Source: Acidimicrobiaceae bacterium | GTDB taxonomy: Bacteria; Actinomycetota; Acidimicrobiia; Acidimicrobiales; Ilumatobacteraceae | Direction: 5' to 3' | Assembly: GCA_947467375.1 (NCBI GenBank) | Contig: CANIHL010000005.1 | Span: 1 to 44,940, forward strand | Length of the DNA: 44,940 nucleotides | Part shown: positions 23,902 to 32,716 of the stretch, piece after piece | Layout of the letters: every line of letters begins with the position of its first letter | How positions within the stretch are numbered: position 1 is the first letter of the stretch | The notes under the pieces: model-generated | What the model was told of the DNA's origin: nothing | Seen by the model: only the letters and a program-made list of their open reading frames with translations | Databases searched by the model: none | Made by a program: the position numbers and the translations under genes

Positions 23902-24063
23902 ATTTCTAGCGGGAAATATAGATTCGGGGGTCTGAAAACCTCACCAATACTTCAGAACTGTAAATCGTCATCTACAAATGCGCTGAAGTTTGTATATCAC
24001 TCGTCAAATCTGGTTGGGTAGAAAAATACCCAAACAAAAGTGTGTAAATAGATTTAGTGAATA

Positions 24064-24555
24064 TCAGTGACCATCACCCGATACAGAATCAGGGTCGTAA
24101 GGGAACTGCTCAATCGCCTCATTGACAGAGTCGACCCAGTTGGCAAGATGCCGTTCAAAGGCTTCGAACGTCAAGAGTTGCTGAAAATTAGCTGACGAGC
24201 AGATACGCAATGAGAAGTACGGATATATGTAGAGCGGATTGTCCTCGTCGTCCAGCATGACGGTCATGACCGACTTATAGTGCTTCTGATTCCATTCGTT
24301 AGCAACGTGGTACGGATTTTCAGTTGTCGGGCGGTAACACACCAAGTCGAAGCCTTCGAACAACTGCGTATCAACATCGAGGAAGACATGCCAAGGTAGC
24401 CCGTCCTCGCTTTCATCACCGAGACACAAAACGGATTCACCCGAAAAACGCTCAATGCGCTCAATCTGCAGACTAAAGCCGCAATTGGAAAAGAGGTTGA
24501 GAAGCTCGTCGGCTGTAAAGATTTCTCGAAGGAGTTCGTGATTAGGTGTGCTCAT
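24064..24555 (-). CDS. YbjN-domain-like protein, copy B
   Basis: Protein of 163 aa, paralogue of the protein at 10442. Shared landmarks are TADELLN against TAPELLN, F.(D/G)F with NPYHVANEWNQK against NPHLVANDWNEE, and the following strand with FSLRI against FIIRL. Acidic, no signal peptide, with GAGGTT before the ATG. It is divergently transcribed from the OLD-like gene with about 175 nt between, so the pair may share regulation. Two diverged copies at either end of the same island suggest each is tied to its neighbour rather than to a shared operon. The family function is unclear. Confidence 0.6.
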   Translation of the reverse strand: MSTPNHELLREIFTADELLNLFSNCGFSLQIERIERFSGESVLCLGDESEDGLPWHVFLDVDTQLFEGFDLVCYRPTTENPYHVANEWNQKHYKSVMTVMLDDEDNPLYIYPYFSLRICSSANFQQLLTFEAFERHLANWVDSVNEAIEQFPYDPDSVSGDGH

Positions 24556-24731
24556 CTGTTCAACCTCAGTTGTGGGGCATTTCTTGTTCTCAAGAGGAAT
24601 ACTTTAGAAAACTCAGTATTTAGTAAAGAAATCAGACTTGGAATCTCATATCTGTGACTATCGATTGATTGTTAGATTGAGAAGCAGGCATCTTAATTAA
24701 TTCAGATATGCCAATACGGGAATAGGGGAAG

Positions 24732-27392
24732 ATGTACGTGGGAATTGAAATAGCACCTTATTTTGAATTTAGAACGGTCCAAATAGAGGCACGCGGTGGT
24801 CAAAACATTTGGTTAACCATTGAAGATGGGCTATCTGTTGTTTATGGACTAAACGGAACAGGAAAAACTACAGTGATTGATGGAATCAATCGACTGTTGA
24901 AGAGCAATTTAGACATTGAAATTGAAAAAGTAAACGGTAGAAATCTTGAATTTCAGCCTGGCAAGACTCGCGGATATTTTGGGTTTCCTGTCTCTCCTGT
25001 TTTATGCGAAATGGCACATGACGTCTATTTCGATTACAACCCGCAAGGTCTGGTGGCGCCATATAGGCGCGGGTTAAATCTAGAAAAACTTGGACTTCCA
25101 ATAGAGCGACTTGAAGACGACAAACAAGAATCAATCGTGAGGTTCAAATCTTGGTATCTGGATGAGTGGCTCGAAGAAAAGACACCTGAAAAGGCTAAGG
25201 AAGCTCGAGAATTAGGAAACTTGCGAGCAGTTTTCAATGAACGAACTGATTCATCCGATTCAGACAGTGACCGTGAAAAGCCCGTTACCGAGGAATTTTT
25301 AAATCTTGCTGTAGGTCTGCTGCTTGATGAAGCCGTGGATAGACAAGGCCACGCGTTTTTTAGTCCTTTCTCTACCATCTGTGAATTCATCGATAACCTT
25401 CGCACATCCATAAGTGACAAATTCACTAATTGGGAATTTTCAAAACCTAATCCAGATTATGCAAATGAATTAGGTCGCAAATATGGGATTGAGTTTGGAT
25501 TTGATGAATCCACTTTTTCTGATAGAGGGTTTGAAGGCAGCACAAGTTCGGAGCTTCTAGAGTTATACCTCTATCTACTTATTGAGAAATTTCACAGCGT
25601 CATTTCTAGAAAGATTGATGATGAAGAATGGTTTACAGACGATGATAAATGTAGTGAAGTTATCGGCAAGGGACTGCTGATTAGTGATTTAATACAAGAC
25701 ATATCTCGAATAGGGAAAATCGTTTTTGCGGCAATTCAAGAGTCGCTGTTTACTCCAGTGTTCTGGTTTGAGCCATCGAATAGGTGGAAGGAAAGTCGAA
25801 GATATGGCCTTTCACTGGACCTGTCGCTAGGTGTAGATGCCGGGAAAAAGCTCATTGAATTCAAAGAACTATTGAATGAGATTAAAACCTCCTTCGCATC
25901 TGAGGAGAACCAAGTTCAAAACAGCGCTCTGTTTCACGTGCTGCATGAATCAAATCTATTTACGCTGAACGATTTTGAAAGATTTGACAGTTTTGAAAAC
26001 GATTGGCCTTACATAAACATTGATTACGTAGAAGGAATTGGAGAATTAGAGGATTTCCCGGTAAGCATTGTCGATATTGCTCAACCGATTGATTTTGAGT
26101 CGGTGGCACAGAGCACGCTTTCTCGATTGATTACTGGCGAAGGCATAGAAGCCTCTTTCAGTTTGAATGGTTATCTCCGTGAAGCTGTCGTCGAGATACC
26201 CGATATCAACCTGGTGAAGGAATTCATGGATAGAGTCACAAACTTCCTGGTGAAATTAGATATCGGAATCATTCGATGCAGGTTTGAGTATTCAGAGGAT
26301 TTAGGCAAGTGGGTTAATGGGAGAGCTGCGGAATTTGTTTTTGAAACAGTTTCTACAAGAATGGGCGAACTTGAATATGGGATTCCATTTTCGCGATTAA
26401 GTGCCGCCCAACAGTATTGGACCCAAGCAGCATTTTGGCTAGTTTCTGCTGGCTCTTTAGATGATGCCTTCTTAGTTACGGCTGATGAGCCAGAAAGCGG
26501 ACTTCACGAAAGAGCGGTAATTCAGGTTTTTAACGAACTTTCGAAAACGAATTCTCCTTGTATCGTCACGTCGCATTCATCGAGGGCGTTGCGCCTTCCG
26601 AATGCAAAACTTTTACATCTTGAACGCACGATGGATGGTCGACTGTTGCTCGGAAGACCTTGGTTGGGCGATGATGTTGCGGCAGCCGCAGAGCGCTTAG
26701 GAACAACGACTTTCGACCTATTTGCGTTAAAGCGAGCTCTTGTGATTGTTGAAGGTTCTCATGACGTTGAGGTAGTTAAAGGCCTTGCTTCATTGCGGGT
26801 TGACGGAGCGTTACTTGACCAGTTGTTAATTGTTCCTGCACGGGGAGTGAAGAACGTTGCAACCGTTGCCGATTCGGTGGTAATTACAGAATTTACAAGT
26901 TTGCATGTGCTTGCAATCACTGATAATGGAAGAGCAGAAAAGCTAAAAGATTTCGTTTCGAAGGCTAGTGATGCCTTGCAAAATGGGGCTTCACCTGGGC
27001 AGGCGATAGCAATTTCAGGAATTAGAGAAGTCGATAGAGAAGCCACTTTTGAAGAGCGTGTAATGCATGATTTGATTGAGCGAGCGATACATCGCAGCAT
27101 GCTCCACCGCTTACACATTTACGCCTTACCTGCACAAGACATAGTCGACCTATTGCCTGAAAAATCGTTTGGTTTAGAAGGAACTTGGGATGAGTTGCGA
27201 GATGAGCATCGCAGCTTCCCTGTAAGAATGAGTTTCAAAGACTGGTTGAGACAGGAAAAGGGTGTCTCGGTGTCTGTGAAGAGTGTTAGAAAGGCATTCG
27301 ATTCGATAGATGCGCTCAGTGCGCCATTGCAAGAGATTCTGAATGAATTAGAAATAGTCTCATCTCTTAGCCCTCTCGAAGGGAACCAGTAG
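24732..27392 (+). CDS. OLD-like ATPase with C-terminal TOPRIM domain
   Basis: Protein of 886 aa. The N-terminal Walker A motif GLNGTGKTT (about 38-46) starts an ABC/SMC-like ATPase interrupted by a long helical insertion. It resumes with RLSAAQQYW (signature-like), Walker B ADEPESGLHE (about 585) and a switch His in VTSHSSRAL. The C-terminal TOPRIM domain begins LVIVEGSHDVEVV (about 672) and has ITDNGR (about 729). The usual DxD pair appears as D-N-G, so metal binding may be altered. The layout matches overcoming-lysogenization-defect nucleases, and GajA and retron-associated relatives. No GajB-like helicase is adjacent. It is the last gene before the intact tRNA. Phage defence is the likely role. 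Confidence 0.85.
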   Translation: MYVGIEIAPYFEFRTVQIEARGGQNIWLTIEDGLSVVYGLNGTGKTTVIDGINRLLKSNLDIEIEKVNGRNLEFQPGKTRGYFGFPVSPVLCEMAHDVYFDYNPQGLVAPYRRGLNLEKLGLPIERLEDDKQESIVRFKSWYLDEWLEEKTPEKAKEARELGNLRAVFNERTDSSDSDSDREKPVTEEFLNLAVGLLLDEAVDRQGHAFFSPFSTICEFIDNLRTSISDKFTNWEFSKPNPDYANELGRKYGIEFGFDESTFSDRGFEGSTSSELLELYLYLLIEKFHSVISRKIDDEEWFTDDDKCSEVIGKGLLISDLIQDISRIGKIVFAAIQESLFTPVFWFEPSNRWKESRRYGLSLDLSLGVDAGKKLIEFKELLNEIKTSFASEENQVQNSALFHVLHESNLFTLNDFERFDSFENDWPYINIDYVEGIGELEDFPVSIVDIAQPIDFESVAQSTLSRLITGEGIEASFSLNGYLREAVVEIPDINLVKEFMDRVTNFLVKLDIGIIRCRFEYSEDLGKWVNGRAAEFVFETVSTRMGELEYGIPFSRLSAAQQYWTQAAFWLVSAGSLDDAFLVTADEPESGLHERAVIQVFNELSKTNSPCIVTSHSSRALRLPNAKLLHLERTMDGRLLLGRPWLGDDVAAAAERLGTTTFDLFALKRALVIVEGSHDVEVVKGLASLRVDGALLDQLLIVPARGVKNVATVADSVVITEFTSLHVLAITDNGRAEKLKDFVSKASDALQNGASPGQAIAISGIREVDREATFEERVMHDLIERAIHRSMLHRLHIYALPAQDIVDLLPEKSFGLEGTWDELRDEHRSFPVRMSFKDWLRQEKGVSVSVKSVRKAFDSIDALSAPLQEILNELEIVSSLSPLEGNQ

Positions 27393-27471
27393 GGTTTTTT
27401 GAGCTTTTCCTTTCGGACTTTTTGCCCACTATGCTCAGTAGCGCAAACTTGAGAAGCACTGCTGCGAAGGC

Positions 27472-27501
27472 TTGTTTACGAGGGTTGGCGTGAAATACAG
27501 A
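27472..27501 (+). promoter_or_regulatory. Candidate promoter of the intact tRNA-Ala
   Basis: TTGTTT (27472-27477) lies 39 nt before the tRNA, followed after 18 nt by TACAGA (27496-27501). The first box matches the box at 8437 in sequence and distance, although the DNA around it differs. The promoter lies inside element 2, so the element appears to supply tRNA-Ala transcription. Confidence 0.45.
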
Positions 27502-27510
27502 GGTAACTCT

Positions 27511-27583
<73 letters not shown>

Positions 27584-27606
27584 CAATCATGGGGGAGAAC
27601 TAGTTC

Positions 27607-28653
27607 ATGTTGGATGGCGCGGTCACGCTTGAGCATGTCAACAAACTGTTCGGCGAGCGCACTGTTGTTAACGACGTCAACTTAGAAATTCACGCCGGCG
27701 AGTTCTTCTCGTTACTTGGCCCATCTGGTTGTGGCAAGACCACCACGTTGCGCATGATCGGTGGGTTCGAACTTCCCGATTCTGGTCGCATTCTGATTGA
27801 TGGTCGCGATGTTACGCACGACGAGCCAGAGACACGTCCTTTGAACACTGTGTTCCAGAGCTATGCGCTGTTTCCTCACTTGAACGTTTTCGACAACGTG
27901 GCTTTCGGGTTGCGCTTCGAAAAGCCAGGAACGGTATCGAAGAAGTCGGACAAAGAGCGCGTCATGGATGCGCTTGAACTTGTTGCGCTTGGATCATTTA
28001 GCGAACGTCGGGTTCCGCAGTTGTCGGGTGGTGAACAGCAACGCGTTGCGCTTGCGCGAGCATTGGTGCTTGAACCCAGTGTGTTGTTGCTCGATGAGCC
28101 GCTTGGTGCTTTGGATGCACAGTTGCGTGCACGCTTGCAGGTCGAACTTGCATCACTACAGCGCCAAATTGGCATAACTTTTATTTACGTGACGCACGAT
28201 CAACACGAAGCGTTCACGATGAGCGATCGCATTGGCGTTATGCGCGATGGCAAGCTGATTCAAGTTGCACCACCGCGCGAGATTTACGAAAAGCCTGCAA
28301 CTATTGATGTTGCAAAGTTCGTTGGCGCGGCGAACCTGTTACCTGGTCGAGTGGTGTCAACAGGCGTGGTGGAAATCTCTGGCGTGAAGTTTGCTGCCCC
28401 GCAGCATGCACCAATGGGCGATGGCATGGTCATGATTCGCCCAGAACGAATTCATGTTGGTACTGGCTCACAACAGGCAATCATTGAGCGCGTGACGTTT
28501 GCTGGTTCATCGCTGCGTATTGCGCTAAACGTTGGTGGCGTGAAACTGGTGGCAGAAATTCCTAACGACGAGAACTCTCGCAGTTTGGAAGAAAATGCAA
28601 CAACCAACATCGACGTACTGCCTGACGCAGTTCGTGTTTTGCCGCTGAGCTAG
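27607..28653 (+). CDS. potA: Polyamine/quaternary-amine-type ABC transporter ATPase (PotA-like)
   Basis: Protein of 348 aa, cytosolic subunit that hydrolyses ATP for uptake. Visible are Walker A GPSGCGKTT (about 38-46), Q-loop FQSYALFPH, signature LSGGEQQRV, Walker B LLLDEPLGALD and the switch His in VTHDQHEA. The C-terminal third is a TOBE-like regulatory domain (PGRVVSTG, VMIRPERI). A GGGGGAGAA ribosome-binding site lies before the ATG. It converges with the permease genes, its stop codon touching theirs, yet it is surely their ATPase. Transcription may depend on the tRNA promoter brought by element 2. The true substrate may not be spermidine. Confidence 0.88.
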   Translation: MLDGAVTLEHVNKLFGERTVVNDVNLEIHAGEFFSLLGPSGCGKTTTLRMIGGFELPDSGRILIDGRDVTHDEPETRPLNTVFQSYALFPHLNVFDNVAFGLRFEKPGTVSKKSDKERVMDALELVALGSFSERRVPQLSGGEQQRVALARALVLEPSVLLLDEPLGALDAQLRARLQVELASLQRQIGITFIYVTHDQHEAFTMSDRIGVMRDGKLIQVAPPREIYEKPATIDVAKFVGAANLLPGRVVSTGVVEISGVKFAAPQHAPMGDGMVMIRPERIHVGTGSQQAIIERVTFAGSSLRIALNVGGVKLVAEIPNDENSRSLEENATTNIDVLPDAVRVLPLS

Positions 28654-29526
28654 TTATTCGCCCATTCGGGTGAGGTCGGCAAGGGCTGCTTTGAATCCAC
28701 CGGTTTCACCATGGCGTTTGCGCCAGAACGACAGACCAAATACGCCAATGGTGAGTGCGGTGAACGTGGTGAGAACAAGCAATGTGGCGAGTGCGTTCAG
28801 TGCAGGTGTCGCTCCACCTTTTACCGATGAGTAAATACGCAGCGGAACGGTTTCCGAATCAACTCCAGCTGAAAGGAAACTGGTGATCACGAAGTCGTCA
28901 ATAACCGTTGCGAATACGACAACAAAGCTGGCCATGATCGAAGGCCACAGCATTGGCATGAGCACAAAGCGCAATGCCTGAAAACGTGTGGCGCCAAGGT
29001 CGCGTGCAGCTTCCTCAAAACTTGAACCAATTGACACCAAGCGTGCGCGCACGATGACGACTACAGCTGAAACCGAAAAAGTCACATTGCCGAGCAACTG
29101 TGCCGGGTAACCGAGTGGAATTCCGCTGAACAGGCGGGTGAAGGTAAGCAGCAGGGCAGCACCAACAACGATTTCGGGCGTGATGAGCGGAACAGAAGTC
29201 ATTCCCTGCACTGCTGCAGCGCTCTTGCCTTTCATGCGATGCGAGCCAATGGCGAGGGCGAGCCCTAGTGGCGTAACGATCAACATGGTGGTTACGGCAA
29301 GAACGAGAGAGTTCACAATTGCGTGACGCATGGAAGGGTCGTGAAACACCGAAGCATATTTGTCGCCAAACCACCAGCGGAAAGAAAAGCCTTTCCACAC
29401 CGTGCGGCTTCGTCCATCGTTAAACGAATAGATCACTGCAATTAAAACGGGAACAAGGCTCCAAATGATGTAGCCCCAAATAATGATGGGGAGTGCTTTA
29501 ACGCGACGCGTGGAAACCGATGTCAT
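28654..29526 (-). CDS. potC: ABC transporter permease (PotC-like)
   Basis: Protein of 290 aa with about six transmembrane helices. The EAA loop EAARDLGATRFQALRFVLMPM, which docks on the ATPase, marks it as a binding-protein-dependent permease of the PotC/YdcV type. Its ATG overlaps the PotB stop (ATGA), so the two are translationally coupled. Its stop abuts the PotA stop on the opposite strand with no gap. Confidence 0.88.
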   Translation of the reverse strand: MTSVSTRRVKALPIIIWGYIIWSLVPVLIAVIYSFNDGRSRTVWKGFSFRWWFGDKYASVFHDPSMRHAIVNSLVLAVTTMLIVTPLGLALAIGSHRMKGKSAAAVQGMTSVPLITPEIVVGAALLLTFTRLFSGIPLGYPAQLLGNVTFSVSAVVVIVRARLVSIGSSFEEAARDLGATRFQALRFVLMPMLWPSIMASFVVVFATVIDDFVITSFLSAGVDSETVPLRIYSSVKGGATPALNALATLLVLTTFTALTIGVFGLSFWRKRHGETGGFKAALADLTRMGE

Positions 29527-30404
29527 CGCACACGTTCCTTGCCAATTTTAGAAGTACTGCGTAAATACCACGACAGCGCAATAAGTAACAGTGTGGACAA
29601 CATGATCACCAAAATTGCGCCGCGTTGCGGCTGACTGCTGTTGTTGATGTAGTAGTCAATTTGGTTGCCCAGCATTTCGGTTTTTGGCGATCGAGAAAGC
29701 AAGTCGTTGGTGTAATAATCACCAAACATTGGCAGTGCAATGAGAACGCCCGCAGCTGCAACGCCAGCTTTAGCCATTGGAACGGTGACTACGCGAAAGG
29801 CCTGGCGCGATGTTGCGCCAAGGTCGCGAGCTGCTTCAACAAGGCGCCAGTCAAGGCGCTCAAGCGTGGCGTACAACGGCAAAATAAGGAACGGCACGTA
29901 TCCATAAACAAGTCCAAGAATGACGGTGATGGGCGAGCCATCAAGCCAGTTGTAATGAATGCCGAACATCCCAACGAAGCGACTGAATAATCCAGATGGG
30001 CTGAGCAAGTTAACCCATGCCAACATGCGCATGAGATAGTTAACCCAGAACGGGGCAATGATGAGCAGCAACAACAACATGCGCCGCTTTCCTGCATGAC
30101 GAGCCAGGTAGTACGCAACAGGAAAACCGATCGCGAAGCTCATGATCATTGCACTCACGACGTACACAATGGTGCGAGCAAATACTCCGCGAAGCGGGCC
30201 ACTGGTCACGCTGCTAAATACGGCCCCGAACTCGCTGAAACTCCAATGCAATGGGTTCCACTGCGGAATCGCATCGCGAAAGATTGGGTCAATCGAACCG
30301 AATGCAACGCAGGCGACAGCGTAAAACGGAACTGCAAAAAAGAACAGCAGCCAAAATGCACCGGGGGCGGCAAGTGCTGCCCAGAGTCGGGCGGCTTTGT
30401 TCAC
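29523..30404 (-). CDS. potB: ABC transporter permease (PotB-like)
   Basis: About 293 aa if the GTG at 30404 is used. It begins VNKAARLW and lies 2 nt after the binding-protein stop codon. The track start at 30443 would add 13 non-hydrophobic residues overlapping the upstream gene. There are about six transmembrane helices and an EAA loop EAARDLGATSRQAFRVVTVPM. It pairs with PotC as the heterodimeric membrane channel. Operon order is binding protein, PotB, PotC on the minus strand. Confidence 0.85.
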   Translation of the reverse strand: MNKAARLWAALAAPGAFWLLFFFAVPFYAVACVAFGSIDPIFRDAIPQWNPLHWSFSEFGAVFSSVTSGPLRGVFARTIVYVVSAMIMSFAIGFPVAYYLARHAGKRRMLLLLLIIAPFWVNYLMRMLAWVNLLSPSGLFSRFVGMFGIHYNWLDGSPITVILGLVYGYVPFLILPLYATLERLDWRLVEAARDLGATSRQAFRVVTVPMAKAGVAAAGVLIALPMFGDYYTNDLLSRSPKTEMLGNQIDYYINNSSQPQRGAILVIMLSTLLLIALSWYLRSTSKIGKERVR

Positions 30405-30406
30405 AC

Positions 30407-31603
30407 TCAGCCCGCGGTGAACGTCGTCCAGACGTCGCTCCAAAGAGCATCAGTTTCTGGTGTCAGGCTGACGAGTCGCTTTCCAGCCTGATACTTGGCA
30501 TCATCAATTACTGCATCGACAAGTGTTTCTGGAATTGCACCCGCATTGATTAGTGCTTCAGCACTCACGTTCGTGAGCGCAGGTTGGTAACCAACGTAGG
30601 ACTGGTTCTTCACAGCAACATCGTTGTCGAGCAAGTAGTTAATGAACTGGTGAGCAGCCACTGGCTTTGCTGAAGCCTTTGGAATGCAGAGGAAGTCGTT
30701 TGCCGTAATGGTGTTTTCTGGGTACCAGAATCCAAGAACATCTGCAGTTGTTCCTTCTGGCAAATAGAACGGTGCAAGCAAAATGTCACCCGACCAGGTG
30801 TAGGCAATGTCTCTGTTGCCAGCAGGAAGTTCCTGATAACTCAACACATCAACTTTTGGATTTGTAGCAGAGCGAAGTCGAATGAGGTTTTCTTTTGCCG
30901 CTGCAAGAATGTCTGCGTCGCCTGTGTTTACATCGGTAACTCCAGCTTGGAACAATGCGAGGCTGACGATGTCGCGATATGAATCAGTGACACCGAGTTT
31001 TCCGCTGTATGCAGAATTCCACATTGCGTCGTATCCCTGTGCAGCAAGTTCTGCTGGGTCAATGCGATCTCTGCGGTAGCCAATTCCGTTTCCGTAAATG
31101 AACTGAGCCATGGTGTACTGCGCGCCAAGGTCGTAATACGGGTTCTGCAAACCAGTAATCAAGTTTGCCTTATTTGGAATGTATGAATGATTCAAAGGCT
31201 GAATCAGTTCGCCTGCCATCAGTCGGGCAAGCGCGGTGTCAGTGAGACCGATAATGAGGTCTGGCTTCAGCGTTCCGTTGCGCAACTTTGCAATTGCGGC
31301 ATCTTCGTTGTCGTAAATGCTTTGCTTCACTGTTACGCCAAATGCCTTTTCGAAATCGGCGATCACTTCTGGGTTGGTGTAATCAGCCCAGTTCAAAATT
31401 TCAATGGTGCCACCTTCATTGGCAAGTCCATCTGCAATCGGCTCTCCAACAAGTGGGAGAGTGACTGGTGAATCGGGAGTGCCGATAATTAATCCAGTCG
31501 ATGATTTTGTTGTGGCCCCACCGCACGCTGCAAGTAACGAAGGCCCAATAATGATTCCCCCGGTAGTTGCAAAGAGCGTTTTAAGAAAATCGCGTCTTTC
31601 CAT
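30407..31603 (-). CDS. potD: Lipid-anchored substrate-binding protein (PotD-like)
   Basis: Protein of 398 aa. The N-terminus MERRDFLKTLF carries a twin-arginine motif and ends in lipobox LLAACGG with the lipidated Cys at 27, so it is exported folded by Tat and anchored outside. The mature domain has IEILNWADYTNPEVIADFEKAFG, the hallmark start of spermidine/putrescine-type periplasmic-binding proteins. Tat export and proximity to oxygenases of quaternary amines suggest the ligand may be a betaine or aminophosphonate rather than a polyamine. First gene of the transporter part of the minus-strand operon, after the Rieske gene. Confidence 0.88.
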   Translation of the reverse strand: MERRDFLKTLFATTGGIIIGPSLLAACGGATTKSSTGLIIGTPDSPVTLPLVGEPIADGLANEGGTIEILNWADYTNPEVIADFEKAFGVTVKQSIYDNEDAAIAKLRNGTLKPDLIIGLTDTALARLMAGELIQPLNHSYIPNKANLITGLQNPYYDLGAQYTMAQFIYGNGIGYRRDRIDPAELAAQGYDAMWNSAYSGKLGVTDSYRDIVSLALFQAGVTDVNTGDADILAAAKENLIRLRSATNPKVDVLSYQELPAGNRDIAYTWSGDILLAPFYLPEGTTADVLGFWYPENTITANDFLCIPKASAKPVAAHQFINYLLDNDVAVKNQSYVGYQPALTNVSAEALINAGAIPETLVDAVIDDAKYQAGKRLVSLTPETDALWSDVWTTFTAG

Positions 31604-31612
31604 GAGGGTAAC

Positions 31613-32713
31613 TTAGTGCGTTTGTGTGTCTTGCCTGTATTGCTTGACGAACTGCATTGCGTACTTTTCCATTTCGGTGTGGTACGCCTGTTTGAAGGCC
31701 GATGAGGCAGTCCCACGTTGAACCCGCTCGGAAACGGCGATGTCTTGGTGGTTCACCAAATCATTGAAATCGATCACTGCATTCAGGTCCAGGCTGGAGT
31801 CGGCGGCCATATCGGCGGGGAAAAGGTAGTCGGTAATGACTGTGGTGTGCGTAGGGGAACGCGGGATATAGGTGGTGACCGCTACCGAGTCGGGCGAAAC
31901 ATCGATCAACATATTTGGATAGACGTAGGCGCCAAAGAGCGACTTGTCATCCATGCCAGGAATAAGCGTTAACCCTTGGTTTTGCTTAAACGAAATGGAG
32001 TTCACTCCATCAGCCAGGTTTGCACCCCAGTCGCCTCGGTCCTTATCAATAGTTCGACCAGTTGCAAAAACCGGCACGAGATCACAGAACTCTGGGTGCA
32101 CAACTGAGCAATGCAGGCACTCTGAATAGTTCTCAACAAGTACTTTCCAGTTGGCTTGTGCTTCATCCACGGTGGTGCGAACACTCTTCAATCCAGCCAT
32201 TCCAAACTTGTCAAGTTCTAGTGGTTTGCTGTACATATTTTCGAGCCACTTCAGCAATGGAACTTCGTTGTTGTCTAAACAAACGAACAGGCAGCCCTGC
32301 CATTCATCTACACGAACTTGTTTTAGTGAAATGCATTCACGATCGAATGATTCTTTTTCGTGATGGATTGCACCGACAAGTTTCCCGTCCAGTGAATAAC
32401 TCCATGCGTGATACGGGCAGGTGATTGCGGCGCCATATCCAGATCCGCTTTCATCACACAACTGTGAGCCGCGATGTTGACAGACATTGAAGTAAGCGCG
32501 CAGTTGGCTTTCGCGATTGCGCACGATCAAGATGCTTTCGCTTCCAACATTGCACACCATGCGGTCGCCAATGTGAGAGAGCTTGTCGGCCCTGCCTACG
32601 TAGCACCAGTGTTTGCTGAAAATGGTTTCAAGTTCTGATGCAAAAATTGCAGGAGACGTGTATTCATCTCGCGTAAAGCTCTTTTGGAGCCCTCTAATTT
32701 CTGGTGCTGACAT
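31613..32713 (-). CDS. Rieske non-heme iron oxygenase, large subunit
   Basis: Protein of 366 aa. The Rieske [2Fe-2S] ligands are Cys78 and His80 (CQHRGS) with Cys99 and His102 (CPYHAW). The catalytic Fe(II) site has NYSECLHCSVVHPEF (His201, His206). This spacing is typical of the family containing choline, carnitine, glycine betaine and stachydrine demethylases, and ring hydroxylases. No reductase subunit gene is next to it, so an unlinked one must supply electrons. It lies 9 nt before the binding-protein gene and 3 nt after the PhyH-type gene, so one operon is likely. A substrate with a quaternary ammonium group is my inference from neighbours. Confidence 0.88.
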   Translation of the reverse strand: MSAPEIRGLQKSFTRDEYTSPAIFASELETIFSKHWCYVGRADKLSHIGDRMVCNVGSESILIVRNRESQLRAYFNVCQHRGSQLCDESGSGYGAAITCPYHAWSYSLDGKLVGAIHHEKESFDRECISLKQVRVDEWQGCLFVCLDNNEVPLLKWLENMYSKPLELDKFGMAGLKSVRTTVDEAQANWKVLVENYSECLHCSVVHPEFCDLVPVFATGRTIDKDRGDWGANLADGVNSISFKQNQGLTLIPGMDDKSLFGAYVYPNMLIDVSPDSVAVTTYIPRSPTHTTVITDYLFPADMAADSSLDLNAVIDFNDLVNHQDIAVSERVQRGTASSAFKQAYHTEMEKYAMQFVKQYRQDTQTH

Positions 32714-32716
32714 GAT

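Noticed and set aside
29625-30553. Plus-strand ORFs opposite the permease and binding-protein genes
   Set aside because: Antisense shadows; the minus-strand frames carry the EAA loops and Tat/lipobox signals.
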